This document shows, piece after piece, positions 25,915 to 33,724 of a stretch of DNA of 64,000 nucleotides. Every line of letters starts with the position of its first letter. Position 1 is the stretch's first letter. Below the pieces are notes generated by a model that saw only the letters and a list, made by a program, of their open reading frames with translations, made no database searches and was not told the origin of the DNA. The position numbers were made by a program, and so were the translations under genes. This DNA comes from Roseiarcus sp963748545 (GTDB lineage: Bacteria; Pseudomonadota; Alphaproteobacteria; Rhizobiales; Beijerinckiaceae), in assembly GCA_963748545.1 (NCBI GenBank), contig CAVVJO010000041.1, positions 16,765 to 80,764 of the forward strand, in the 5' to 3' direction.

Positions 25915-26372
25915 CAGATTGCTCCCACGTTCGAATCTTCACGCGGACGGCGCGGCGGACGGTCGCCGCGGTCTCCCCGATCACGATCGCCGCGATCCGG
26001 CCGGTCGCCGCGGGGTCCGCGCGGGCCGCGGTCGTCGCGGTCAGATTCCTCACGCTTGCGCAGCATGGCCGATGGGCCGGCTTCGTGCTCGTCGACGCGG
26101 ATCGTGAGATAGCGGATCACGTCTTCGTTGATGCCGAGCGTGCGCTCCAGCTCCACGACCGCCTCGGATGGGGCGGAGATGTTGAGCAGAGTGAAGTGCG
26201 CCTTGCGGTTCTTTTTGATCCGATAAGCGAGCGACTTCAGCCCCCAGGGCTCCACCTTGGTGACCGCTCCGCCAAGCCCGGCGATTTTCGTCTTGATCGT
26301 TTCTGTCAGCGCCTCGACTTGCTGCGCTGTCACATCCTGGCGCGCCAGGAAAATGTGCTCATAGAGAGCCAT
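25914..26372 (-). CDS. rpsF: 30S ribosomal protein S6
   Basis: First gene of the operon. The S6 fold (MALYEHIFLARQDVTAQQVE, LGGAVTKVEPWGLKSLAYRI, KKNRKAHFTLLNISAPSEAV) covers residues 1-100. A charged C-terminal tail of Arg-Gly-Asp-rich repeats (RGPRGDRPDRGDRDRGDRGD) follows; such tails are common in alphaproteobacterial S6, which in some species is also glutamylated. Total length is 152 residues. The ATG at 26372 follows GAAGGAAAGGC. A hairpin in the leader may be the binding site for S6:S18 autoregulation. Confidence 0.96.
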   Translation of the reverse strand: MALYEHIFLARQDVTAQQVEALTETIKTKIAGLGGAVTKVEPWGLKSLAYRIKKNRKAHFTLLNISAPSEAVVELERTLGINEDVIRYLTIRVDEHEAGPSAMLRKREESDRDDRGPRGPRGDRPDRGDRDRGDRGDRPPRRPREDSNVGAI

Positions 26373-26411
26373 CTCGTGCCTTTCCTTCAACTCGCGTCCC
26401 GCGCGGAGCCC

Positions 26412-26434
26412 TTCGAGCCCGGGAAAGGCTCGAA
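26412..26434 (-). promoter_or_regulatory. rpsF leader hairpin (candidate S6:S18 autoregulatory site)
   Basis: A perfect 8-bp stem, TTCGAGCC with GGCTCGAA, closes a seven-base loop about 40-60 bases upstream of rpsF. S6:S18 leaders in many bacteria fold similarly and contain a CCG element bound by the complex. The fit to that RNA family is not established. Confidence 0.4.
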
Positions 26435-26607
26435 TCGGATCATTCGAAGGCGGGAACACGGGAAGCCGGGCCGTTTCAAAGCCCTGCCGCGCAATCGCGC
26501 AGCCTTCCGTTCAGCCCCCGGCGGGACACAACGAAGCGGGGCTCATACAGGCGGAACGCGGCTTCCGCAAGGCCGCTCTGCAAAAATTCGCCAGCCGGGA
26601 CGAGCGA

Positions 26608-26632
26608 GGAACAAGCCCGCAGAGCCCGCGTT
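26608..26632 (+). promoter_or_regulatory. EcfG (general stress sigma) type promoter of the ferritin-like gene
   Basis: GGAAC at 26608-26612 and CGTT at 26629-26632 are 16 bases apart. The gene start lies about 45 bases downstream. This is the second of three such promoters in the window, each in front of a stress-type gene. Confidence 0.8.
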
Positions 26633-26678
26633 GGCCCCCCGACGGGCGGCCGACGCCCGAAACCCGGAGACGAACCCC

Positions 26679-27182
26679 ATGGGCCTTTTCACCAAAGACA
26701 TCAAGACAATGGACGACCTGTTCGTGCACCAGCTGCAAGACATCTACTATGCGGAGAAGCGGATTGTCGGGGCGCTTCCGGACATGATCGCCAAGGCGAC
26801 CACGCCGGAACTGCGCACCGCGTTCCAGTCGCATCTCGGCGAAACCAAGACCCACGTCAGCCGGCTCGAACAGGTGTTCAAGATGTACGGGACGCAGCCG
26901 AAGGCGGTGGACTGTCCCGCGATCGACGGGATCGTGGAGGAGGCCGACGAGGTCGCGGGCGAGGTCGACGACAACGGCGTTCTCGACGCCGCCTTGATCG
27001 CGGCGGGACAGTCGGTGGAGCACTACGAGATCGCGCGCTACGGCACGCTGATCGCCTGGGCGAAAACGCTCGGGCGCGACGACTGCGCCAGCGTGCTTTC
27101 CGAGACCCTCGCCGAGGAAAAGGCCGCCAACAGCAAACTCACGGCGCTCGCGGAGCAGGGCGTCAATCGCGCGGCCCTCTGA
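26679..27182 (+). CDS. ferritin-like DUF892 protein (YciE type)
   Basis: A 167-residue all-helical protein of the YciE/DUF892 family. Residues that would form a ferritin-like di-iron site are present: E in YYAEKRIVGALPDMI, E and H in LGETKTHVSRLEQVF, E and H in SVEHYEIARYGTL, and E in SETLAEEKAANSKL. Family members are induced in general stress responses, and a role in oxidative or osmotic protection is presumed. It has its own consensus EcfG promoter. The start is preceded by GGAGACGAACCCC. It converges on the hemerythrin/repeat protein gene, also EcfG-linked. Confidence 0.92.
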   Translation: MGLFTKDIKTMDDLFVHQLQDIYYAEKRIVGALPDMIAKATTPELRTAFQSHLGETKTHVSRLEQVFKMYGTQPKAVDCPAIDGIVEEADEVAGEVDDNGVLDAALIAAGQSVEHYEIARYGTLIAWAKTLGRDDCASVLSETLAEEKAANSKLTALAEQGVNRAAL

Positions 27183-27266
27183 CGTCTCATGTCGAAGCGC
27201 CAAACGGAAGGGCGGCCCAACGCGGGCCGCCCTGATGCTTAGCCGAGGATCAGAAGGGTGCGGCTA

Positions 27267-28757
27267 TTACCGCCGCTCCCAGCCGCGACGGGACGCCTCG
27301 GAGTGTCCCTCCGAATCGCCCGACCAGCCGCTGTTGCCGCGCGACGAGCTCGCGCGCTCGTCCTCGTCGTAGCGTCCGCTGCGCCGGCTCTCGTAGCCGC
27401 CGCCGTAACCGCCGCGCCGATCGTCGCTGTCGTGGCGAGTTGAGCGTTCGCTGTAGCGGCGGCCGTTGTCGTCCTCGTGACGACCCTGCGAGCGATGACC
27501 TTCGTCCCAGCCGCGCCGCGACGCCTCGGAATGACCCTCGCGGTCGCCGTACCAGCCGCTCTGGCCGTGGTCGGTATTGTCCCAGCCGCGACGCGACGCC
27601 TCGGCGTGGCCCTCGCGATCGCCGAACCAGCCGCTGCGGCCGTGATCGGGGCTTTCCCAGCCGCGGCGCGACGCTTCGGAATGACCTTCACGGTCGCCGT
27701 ACCAGCCGCTTTGGCCGTGGTCGGAATTTTCCCACCCGCGGCGCGACGCCTCGGAATGGCCCTCGGAATCGCCGAACCATCCGCTCTGCCCGCTGCGGCC
27801 ACGGCCGCCGTTGTCCGATCGCCGATCGTCGTCCTCATATCGGCTGCGGCTCCGCCGCTCGTCGTCGTCGTAGCGGCTGCGTCCGCGATGTTCGTCTTCG
27901 CTCAGGAAGCGTCCGGCCTCATCGCGCTGCGGCATGCCGCGAGAACCGCTCCGGCCGTAGTCGCTGCGGCCGTAGCCGCGCTCGTCGTCCGAGGTAAACC
28001 GACCCTGTTCGTCGCGATCCCGCGATTGCGAGGAATACCTGGCCATATTGTAACTCTCCCGTTTCTCTTGCTGACGCCGGTTTGGAACAGAGAGGCGACG
28101 CGGCGCCAGCAATTCGATCGCCTCTCCGATCGTGGTGTCGTCGAGCCGCTCGAATCTCTGCTTGGCGCGTTCGAAACGGGACTCGATCTGGGAAACGGCG
28201 GCTCCCGCCGCCTCGATCGTCGACTCGACAGTCTGATAAAAGCCGTCCTGCTCGTCGGCGCGCAGAAGCGCTGCAAAAGCGTTGGCGAGCGCCTCGAGCT
28301 CCGCCTGTTGCGCGCCGCGGCCTTCCTCGAGCAGATTGACCAGCAGGAAATTGAGGAGATCCTTGCGGATCTGGGACGACGCCAGGGACTCGGCGACCTC
28401 ATCTCTCTTTTGCGGCGCGGCGTTGAACACCTCGCGCACGACGATCTCGTGCGGAAGCCAGGCCGCCGCGAATTGGCGCGCAATCTCGCTGGCGTTGGCC
28501 GAGCCTGCCGAGCGCTTGTCGAGGACGGCCTGCATCGCGCGATGCTGACCTTTCATCCGCTCGACAACTGACGACCCTTGCGAAGCCTGGCGCTTCGAGG
28601 CGCTCTCCTGGGTTGCGCCCTTGCTTTCGGTCGGGGTGGCGGCGGAGGCCGATTGAACGCCAGATCCTAAGACGCCGTTTTGCGACGCTGACGGATCGGA
28701 CGTTTGTTTGTCGCTCGACTTATCGGAATCGTTGGACGAAGTGGGCAATCGGGCCAT
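27267..28757 (-). CDS. fused hemerythrin-like domain and KGG-type repeat stress protein
   Basis: One open frame of 496 codons holding two parts usually separate. After a Ser/Gln-rich leader, residues ~70-230 form a helical hemerythrin-like domain (ERMKGQHRAMQAVLDK, LPHEIVVREVFNAA, and a helix ending in IGEAIELLAPRRL). From codon 238 (MARYSSQSRDRDEQGRFTSD) comes a very polar Arg/Asp/Ser/Gly protein with tandem repeats like GWFGDREGHSEASRRGW, related to KGG stress proteins. This second part has its own ATG (28046) and ribosome site, so it may also be made alone, or the fusion may reflect a lost stop or an indel. A consensus EcfG promoter lies upstream. Confidence 0.75.
   Translation of the reverse strand: MARLPTSSNDSDKSSDKQTSDPSASQNGVLGSGVQSASAATPTESKGATQESASKRQASQGSSVVERMKGQHRAMQAVLDKRSAGSANASEIARQFAAAWLPHEIVVREVFNAAPQKRDEVAESLASSQIRKDLLNFLLVNLLEEGRGAQQAELEALANAFAALLRADEQDGFYQTVESTIEAAGAAVSQIESRFERAKQRFERLDDTTIGEAIELLAPRRLSVPNRRQQEKRESYNMARYSSQSRDRDEQGRFTSDDERGYGRSDYGRSGSRGMPQRDEAGRFLSEDEHRGRSRYDDDERRSRSRYEDDDRRSDNGGRGRSGQSGWFGDSEGHSEASRRGWENSDHGQSGWYGDREGHSEASRRGWESPDHGRSGWFGDREGHAEASRRGWDNTDHGQSGWYGDREGHSEASRRGWDEGHRSQGRHEDDNGRRYSERSTRHDSDDRRGGYGGGYESRRSGRYDEDERASSSRGNSGWSGDSEGHSEASRRGWERR
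27490..27790 (-). repeat. in-gene tandem repeat, about four 75-bp units
   Basis: Four consecutive 25-residue units of the form SGW[F/Y]GD-x-EGH-x-EASRRGW plus an acidic DHGQ-type linker, with a fifth shortened unit at the C-terminus. Copies differ by few residues (F/Y, S/A, E/D), indicating recent expansion or strong selection. Confidence 0.85.
28054..28060 (-). promoter_or_regulatory. internal ribosome binding site before the repeat-protein part
   Basis: GGGAGAG seven bases before the internal ATG at 28046, inside the fused frame. It supports independent translation of the repeat protein. Confidence 0.6.
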
Positions 28758-28790
28758 GTAGCGCTCCTCGGCAGGTTGTTCTGCCTGAAA

Positions 28791-28815
28791 AACGCCTCGT
28801 CCGGCCGCCTGTTCC
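28791..28815 (-). promoter_or_regulatory. EcfG (general stress sigma) type promoter of the hemerythrin/repeat gene
   Basis: On the minus strand GGAAC (28815-28811) and CGTT (28794-28791) are exactly 16 bases apart, about 34 bases before the ATG at 28757. The ATG itself follows GAGGAGCGCTAC. Confidence 0.8.
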
Positions 28816-28926
28816 AACTAACCTACGGCAATGAACATTTATTATCTTACGATTTGGTAGGGTTTACTATAATAACCTCAGTCGTATTGGTGTACTTTGT
28901 TCTTCAATCGGATTGATTGACCTTGA

Positions 28927-29703
28927 TTAGATTGGTTCCGGAGCGCGGAACGACTGTATCGTATCTGTTACAAAGTCATATAATTTCCCGGTCTCGGCCC
29001 ATTCCGGCGCGCAAATCTCCACAATCTTGGGCGCAAGGTCCTGCGGCGTTCGCAAGGATAACGGGTCCTCCCCAGGCATCGCCTTGGCGCGCATCAGCGT
29101 GCGTAGAGGTCCGGGATTGACCAGCATGACGCGCACGTTCGAGGTGTTCTTCGTCTCGGCGGCGTAGGTGCGCGCGATCGCGTCGAGCGCGGCCTTCGAC
29201 ATGGCGTAGGCGCCCCAGTAGGCGCGCAAATCCGCGCGGCTTGCGGCGCCGGAGGTGATGAACGCCACCCGTCCCGCGGGCGCCCGGCGCAACAGCGGGT
29301 CGAGCGAACGGATCAGGCGCCAGTTGGCGGTCACGTTCACCGCGAGCACATCGTCCCAGTCCTTGGGATCGATGTGGTGCAGCGGCGACAGGACGCCGAG
29401 AATGCCGGCGTTGCCGACCAGGGCGTCGAGCTTGCCCCAGCGGCGATAAAGCGCCTCGCCGAGCCGGTCGAGCGCGGCGAAATCCCGCAGGTCCAGCGGC
29501 ACGAGCGTCGCGGGGCTTTCCTCCCCAGGTCGCAGCGCGCGAATCTCGTCGTCCAACTCTTCGAGCGCGCCCTGCGTGCGCGCCAGCGCCACCACATGCG
29601 CGCCGGCGCGGGCGAAGGCGAGCGCCGCCGCGCGACCGATGCCGCGCGAGGCGCCGGTCACCAGGACGATGCGGGAACTTTCGTCTTCAGCGGGCGCGTT
29701 CAT
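28927..29703 (-). CDS. SDR family NAD(P)-dependent oxidoreductase
   Basis: A 258-residue short-chain dehydrogenase. The cofactor motif IVLVTGASRGIGRAAALAFA begins at residue ~12, the NAG motif is LVGNAGILG, and the catalytic Ser, Tyr and Lys sit in ITSGAAS and YWGAYAMSKAAL. The ATG at 29703 has GAGGAG six bases upstream and is better than the GTG at 29709. The closest family resemblance is to classical SDRs of the YciK type, with no substrate clue. It is monocistronic, divergent from ihfA across a 271-base gap in which I see no clear element. Confidence 0.9.
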   Translation of the reverse strand: MNAPAEDESSRIVLVTGASRGIGRAAALAFARAGAHVVALARTQGALEELDDEIRALRPGEESPATLVPLDLRDFAALDRLGEALYRRWGKLDALVGNAGILGVLSPLHHIDPKDWDDVLAVNVTANWRLIRSLDPLLRRAPAGRVAFITSGAASRADLRAYWGAYAMSKAALDAIARTYAAETKNTSNVRVMLVNPGPLRTLMRAKAMPGEDPLSLRTPQDLAPKIVEICAPEWAETGKLYDFVTDTIQSFRAPEPI

Positions 29704-29974
29704 CGACACTCCTCATCGCCTTTGCTAAGGTCGGGCAGATCGGGCAGGCGCGCGCGGTCTCAAGGTGGCGCGCCCGACGATTTGGGCCGGGGCAGGGCGT
29801 CGCGACGCAGTCAAAGCGTCTGCGAGCACGTTGTCTGCGGGCCCCGGTTATGGACTTGCGAGCGTGCAAAATAAAGTCCAGAACGACTATGAGGAAGCGT
29901 CGGGGCGACAGACCCGACAGGACAATTTTTGGGGGCTGGCGCGCTGACGCGACGCCATCGCATCGAGGCTCGAG

Positions 29975-30316
29975 ATGTCAAACGCAAGAAACGGTCGCGA
30001 ACCCGGGAGGACCGTCACCCGCGCCGATTTGTCTGAGATCGTTTACCAGCGGGTGGGGCTGTCGCGAACCGAGTCCGCGGAGCTTGTCCAGTCCGTACTG
30101 GACGAGATCTGCGACGCGGCGGTGCGCGGGGAGACCGTCAAGCTGTCCGGGTTCGGCTCTTTCGTGGTCCGCTCAAAAGGGGAACGGATCGGCCGCAATC
30201 CGAAAACCGGCGTGGAGGTGCCGATTCTTCCGCGGCGGGTGATGGTCTTCAAGCCCTCCAACGTTCTGAAATCGAAAATCAACGGCCGAGAAGAGGGCGA
30301 CGCCGCGAAAGACTAG
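29975..30316 (+). CDS. ihfA: integration host factor subunit alpha
   Basis: A 113-residue DNA-bending protein of the HU/IHF family. It starts with a short tail, then TVTRADLSEIVYQRVGLSRT, the SGFGSFVVRSKGERIGRNPK arm with the DNA-intercalating proline, and the RRVMVFKPSNVLKSKIN end. It pairs with IhfB (not in the window) and bends specific sites in recombination and transcription. A MerR-type regulator gene follows 106 bases downstream, a conserved alphaproteobacterial pair. Confidence 0.95.
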   Translation: MSNARNGREPGRTVTRADLSEIVYQRVGLSRTESAELVQSVLDEICDAAVRGETVKLSGFGSFVVRSKGERIGRNPKTGVEVPILPRRVMVFKPSNVLKSKINGREEGDAAKD

Positions 30317-30421
30317 GCGCCGCGTCTGGCGTTCGCGCATCGAACCGGCAATAGTGGCGACAGGAGCGGATTGCGCGCGCATGATTCGCTCCCTCGCCAA
30401 CTGAGCGCGCGCGAGCACGAG

Positions 30422-30928
30422 ATGGAGAAGAGCCCAGGGGCCTTTCGAACGATCAGCGAAGTCGCCGATGCGATCGACCTTCCGCAACACGTGCTGAGGT
30501 TCTGGGAGACCCGGTTTCCGCAAATCCGGCCGCTGAAGCGGGCCGGGGGCCGGCGCTACTACCGGCCAGAGGACGTCGACCGTCTCAGGCTGATCAAGCG
30601 GCTGCTGTACGACGAAGGCTACACCATCAAGGGCGTCCAGAAACTGTTCAAGGAGCAGGGCGTGCAGGCTTTGACGGGCGGGGCGGTGGAGCCGCGGCTT
30701 GCGTTTTCCTCCCCAGAGCCGAGCGCTGAGCAAAGCGGGGAGGAGCCTCAGGCTGGGGCGGTTCGCCGGCCGGACCCGGTCGCACCGGCGGCGCCCGAGA
30801 TCGAGCCCGCCTCGGAACTGCGGGCAGGGGCGGCCATGTCCCGAGAGATCGCGGCGCTGCGCGGCGCGCTCGCCGACCTCGTGGAAGCGGCCCGCATCCT
30901 CGATTCTGCGCGTGCAAGCGAGGGATGA
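30422..30928 (+). CDS. MerR family transcriptional regulator
   Basis: A 168-residue protein with an N-terminal MerR winged helix: FRTISEVADAIDLPQHVLRF then WETRFPQIRPLKRAGGRRYY and RPEDVDRLRLIKRLLYDEGY. The C-terminal half is a Pro/Glu/Ala-rich linker and a helix (SREIAALRGALADLVEAARI) rather than a metal- or drug-binding domain. This fits the regulator always found after ihfA in alphaproteobacteria. The ATG at 30422 gives the family start. Confidence 0.92.
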   Translation: MEKSPGAFRTISEVADAIDLPQHVLRFWETRFPQIRPLKRAGGRRYYRPEDVDRLRLIKRLLYDEGYTIKGVQKLFKEQGVQALTGGAVEPRLAFSSPEPSAEQSGEEPQAGAVRRPDPVAPAAPEIEPASELRAGAAMSREIAALRGALADLVEAARILDSARASEG

Positions 30929-30986
30929 ACTATCGCTCGCGGACGCATTGCCATCGCAACCCGCCTTCCCTATAAGGGCCGTCCGT

Positions 30987-31064
30987 CGGAGTGTAGCGCA
31001 GCCCGGTTAGCGCACTAGTCTGGGGGACTAGGGGTCGTGGGTTCGAATCCCGCCACTCCGACCA
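30987..31064 (+). tRNA. tRNA-Pro (GGG)
   Basis: A complete cloverleaf with acceptor CGGAGTG paired to CACTCCG, a GGTTCGAATCC-type T arm and an encoded CCA end. The anticodon stem CTAGT/ACTAG closes a CTGGGGG loop, giving anticodon GGG. Confidence 0.96.
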
Positions 31065-31348
31065 TTCAACCCCTGTCCGACCCGGACGCATGGGTGACAA
31101 ACGTACCTAAGACATAGGCGACCACCTCGGGCCGAATGGGTTGTCGAGGGGCTGCAAAGATTTCGGCTCCGGATCGACGAAGCCGAGATCGGCTCGGCGG
31201 CGCGGACCACGGCGGCCTTATCGGAGACGACAGGGAAGGGCCCGCGGCGCAGGCGCCGTTTCAGACGGGGCCGCGCCTGCCGCGGGGGCGTCCTCGACGT
31301 GGCGACCTCGTTCCCATACTCGCCAAAATGCTCTAGGACCAAGGCGCA

Positions 31349-32920
31349 ATGAGCCGCTTCTACATCACCACCGCGATCCCCTACGCCAATGGCGCGCCGC
31401 ATATCGGCCACGCCTACGAGCGCATCGCCACGGACGCGATCCAGCGGTTCATGCGACTCGACGGCCGCGACACGCTTTTCGTCACCGGCATGGACGAATA
31501 TGGCCTGAAGGTTCAGCAGACCGCGGCGCGCGAAGGCGTGACGCCGCAGGCCTTCGTCGACCGGGTCGCCGCCGAGTTCGAGGCGATGGGCGACCTGCTC
31601 AACGCGCGCGCCGACGACTTCGTGCGCACGACGCAGGCGCGCAACATCCGCGCCGCGCAGGCGATCTGGGAACGGATGGCGGCCAACGGCGATGTCTACC
31701 TGTCCAAGTACGCCGGCTGGTATTCGGTGCGCGACGAGGCCTATTTCGACGAGAGCGAACTCACGCCTGGCCCGGATGGCGGCAAACTCGCGCCGAGCGG
31801 CGCGCCGGTCGAGTGGGTCGAGGAGGAGAGCTGGTTCTTTCGTCTGTCGGCCTACGCCGATAAGCTTCTCGCCCATTATGCGGCCAACCCCGACTTCGTC
31901 ACGCCGGAGAAGTATCTCAACGAGATCGTCGCCTTCGTGAAGCGCGGTCTTCTGGACCTATCGATCAGCCGCGCCACCCTCGCGTGGGGCACGCCGGTAC
32001 CGGGCGATCCGAAGCACGTCATGTATGTCTGGGTCGACGCGCTGACCAACTACATCACCGCGACCGGCTTCCCCGACGCCGATGCGCCCCGCGCAAAATT
32101 CTGGCCCGCCGACGCGCATGTCATCGGCAAGGACATCACCCGCTTCCACGCCATTTACTGGCCCGCGTTCCTGATGTCGGCGGGCCTGCCCTTGCCGCGC
32201 CAGGTGGTGGTGCACGGCTTCTTGTTCAACCGCGGCGAGAAGATGTCGAAGTCGGTCGGCAACGTGGTGAGCCCGGCAAGCCTCGTTGCGTCCTATGGCC
32301 TCGATCCCGTTCGCTATTTCTTCGTCCGCGAGACGCCGTTCGGCCAGGACGGCAGCTATTCGCACGAGGCGATCGTCGCCCGGATGAACGCCGATCTCGC
32401 CAACGACATCGGCAATCTCGCCCAGCGCTCGCTCAGCATGATCGCCAAGAGCGGCGAGGGCAGGGTTCCCGACCCGACCGGCGCGGAGGCCTCGCCCGAG
32501 GATCTGGCCTTGCTCGCCCGCGCCGATGCGCTGATCGGCGAGGCGCGCCGGCACATGGCGACCTTCCAGATCCATGCTTACGTCGCCGCCGTGTTCGAGG
32601 TCGTGGCCGAGACGAACCGCTATTTCGCCAACGCCGAGCCCTGGAAGCTCGCCAAGACCGATCCGGCGCGGATGCGCCTCGTGCTCTACGTCACGATCGA
32701 GACGCTGAGGATCGCCGCGACGCTGTTGCAGCCGATCATGCCCGGGAGCATGAGCAAGCTCCTCGACCTCCTGGCTGCGCCATCGGACGCGCGAAGCTTC
32801 GCATCGCTCGAAGCGGGCGAGTCGGCCGGGCGGCTCGACGCGCCGCATCGGCTGAAGCCAGGCGCGGCGTTGCCCGCGCCCACGGCCATCTTCCCCCGCT
32901 ACGTCGAGCCCGAGGCCTAG
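31349..32920 (+). CDS. metG: methionyl-tRNA synthetase
   Basis: Charges tRNA-Met. The class I signature appears as PHIGHAYERIATDAIQRFM near residue 14 and KMSKS in FNRGEKMSKSVGNVVSP near residue 297. At 523 residues this is the shorter alphaproteobacterial type, without the C-terminal tRNA-binding domain. It begins a plus-strand run: metG, tatD (9 bases after), an MBL-fold gene (overlapping) and an M20 gene. Coupling of metG with tatD and the MBL gene is common in Rhizobiales. Confidence 0.97.
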   Translation: MSRFYITTAIPYANGAPHIGHAYERIATDAIQRFMRLDGRDTLFVTGMDEYGLKVQQTAAREGVTPQAFVDRVAAEFEAMGDLLNARADDFVRTTQARNIRAAQAIWERMAANGDVYLSKYAGWYSVRDEAYFDESELTPGPDGGKLAPSGAPVEWVEEESWFFRLSAYADKLLAHYAANPDFVTPEKYLNEIVAFVKRGLLDLSISRATLAWGTPVPGDPKHVMYVWVDALTNYITATGFPDADAPRAKFWPADAHVIGKDITRFHAIYWPAFLMSAGLPLPRQVVVHGFLFNRGEKMSKSVGNVVSPASLVASYGLDPVRYFFVRETPFGQDGSYSHEAIVARMNADLANDIGNLAQRSLSMIAKSGEGRVPDPTGAEASPEDLALLARADALIGEARRHMATFQIHAYVAAVFEVVAETNRYFANAEPWKLAKTDPARMRLVLYVTIETLRIAATLLQPIMPGSMSKLLDLLAAPSDARSFASLEAGESAGRLDAPHRLKPGAALPAPTAIFPRYVEPEA

Positions 32921-32929
32921 GCGCTCCCC

Positions 32930-33724
32930 GTGAGGCTCATCGACAGTCATTGCCATCTGGACTTCCCCGACTTCGCCGATGAGCTCGACGCGGTGATCGA
33001 ACGGGCGCGCGCGGCCGGCGTCGAACGCATGATCACCATCGGCACGCGGGTCGAGGCGGCTCAGCGGCTGATGGCGATCGCAGAGGCCTATGACGAGGTC
33101 TATTTCACCGTCGGCGCGCATCCGCACGAAGCCGCGAGCGAGGCGGCGAGCGACTTCGACGCGATGCGTCGCGCGGCCTCTCATCCCAAATGCGTCGGCA
33201 TCGGCGAAGCGGGCCTCGACTATCATTACAATTATGCGCCCCCCGAGGTCGCCAAGGGGGTGTTCCGCGGCCAGATCGCCCTTGCCCGGGAGCTGAAACT
33301 GCCGCTCGTCATCCATACCCGAGACGCGGAGGCCGACACCGCTGCGATCCTGAAAGAGGAGATGGGGCGGGGCGCTTTCAACGGCCTTCTGCATTGCTTC
33401 ACCTCGTCGCGGGCGCTCGCGGACATCGCGCTCGACCTCGGCCTGTCGATTTCCTTTTCGGGGGTGGTGACCTTCAAGAAAGCGGACGAACTGCGCGACA
33501 TCGCCCGCGACGTCCCGCTCGAACGGATCTTGGTCGAGACCGACGCGCCCTATCTCGCGCCCGTCCCGTATCGCGGCAAGCGCAACGAACCGGCCTTTGT
33601 CGCCGCGACCGCCCGCGTGGTCGCCGAAGCGAGGGCCATGGCGCCCGAAACGCTCGCGGAGGCTGCGCGCGTCAATACCCTGCGTCTCTTTTCCCGAATG
33701 GCGGCCGAGGAGCCGGGCAAGTGA
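32930..33724 (+). CDS. tatD: TatD family metal-dependent hydrolase (DNase)
   Basis: A 264-residue TIM-barrel metal hydrolase. The start MRLIDSHCHLDFPDFADELD carries the HxH pair, GEAGLDYHYNYAP the Glu, then LPLVIHTRDAEAD, GLLHCFTSS and VETDAPYLAP supply further metal ligands. Start codon GTG at 32930. TatD enzymes are 3'-5' exonucleases linked to DNA repair. It lies in the metG operon and its stop overlaps the next GTG (GTGA). Confidence 0.95.
   Translation: MRLIDSHCHLDFPDFADELDAVIERARAAGVERMITIGTRVEAAQRLMAIAEAYDEVYFTVGAHPHEAASEAASDFDAMRRAASHPKCVGIGEAGLDYHYNYAPPEVAKGVFRGQIALARELKLPLVIHTRDAEADTAAILKEEMGRGAFNGLLHCFTSSRALADIALDLGLSISFSGVVTFKKADELRDIARDVPLERILVETDAPYLAPVPYRGKRNEPAFVAATARVVAEARAMAPETLAEAARVNTLRLFSRMAAEEPGK

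Noticed and set aside
26553..26577. Another EcfG promoter before the DUF892 gene
   Set aside because: GGAAC then CGCT; the copy at 26608 matches exactly and is better placed.
31028..31876. Minus-strand frame over metG start
   Set aside because: Antisense to metG, whose HIGH motif and start are clear; no family similarity.
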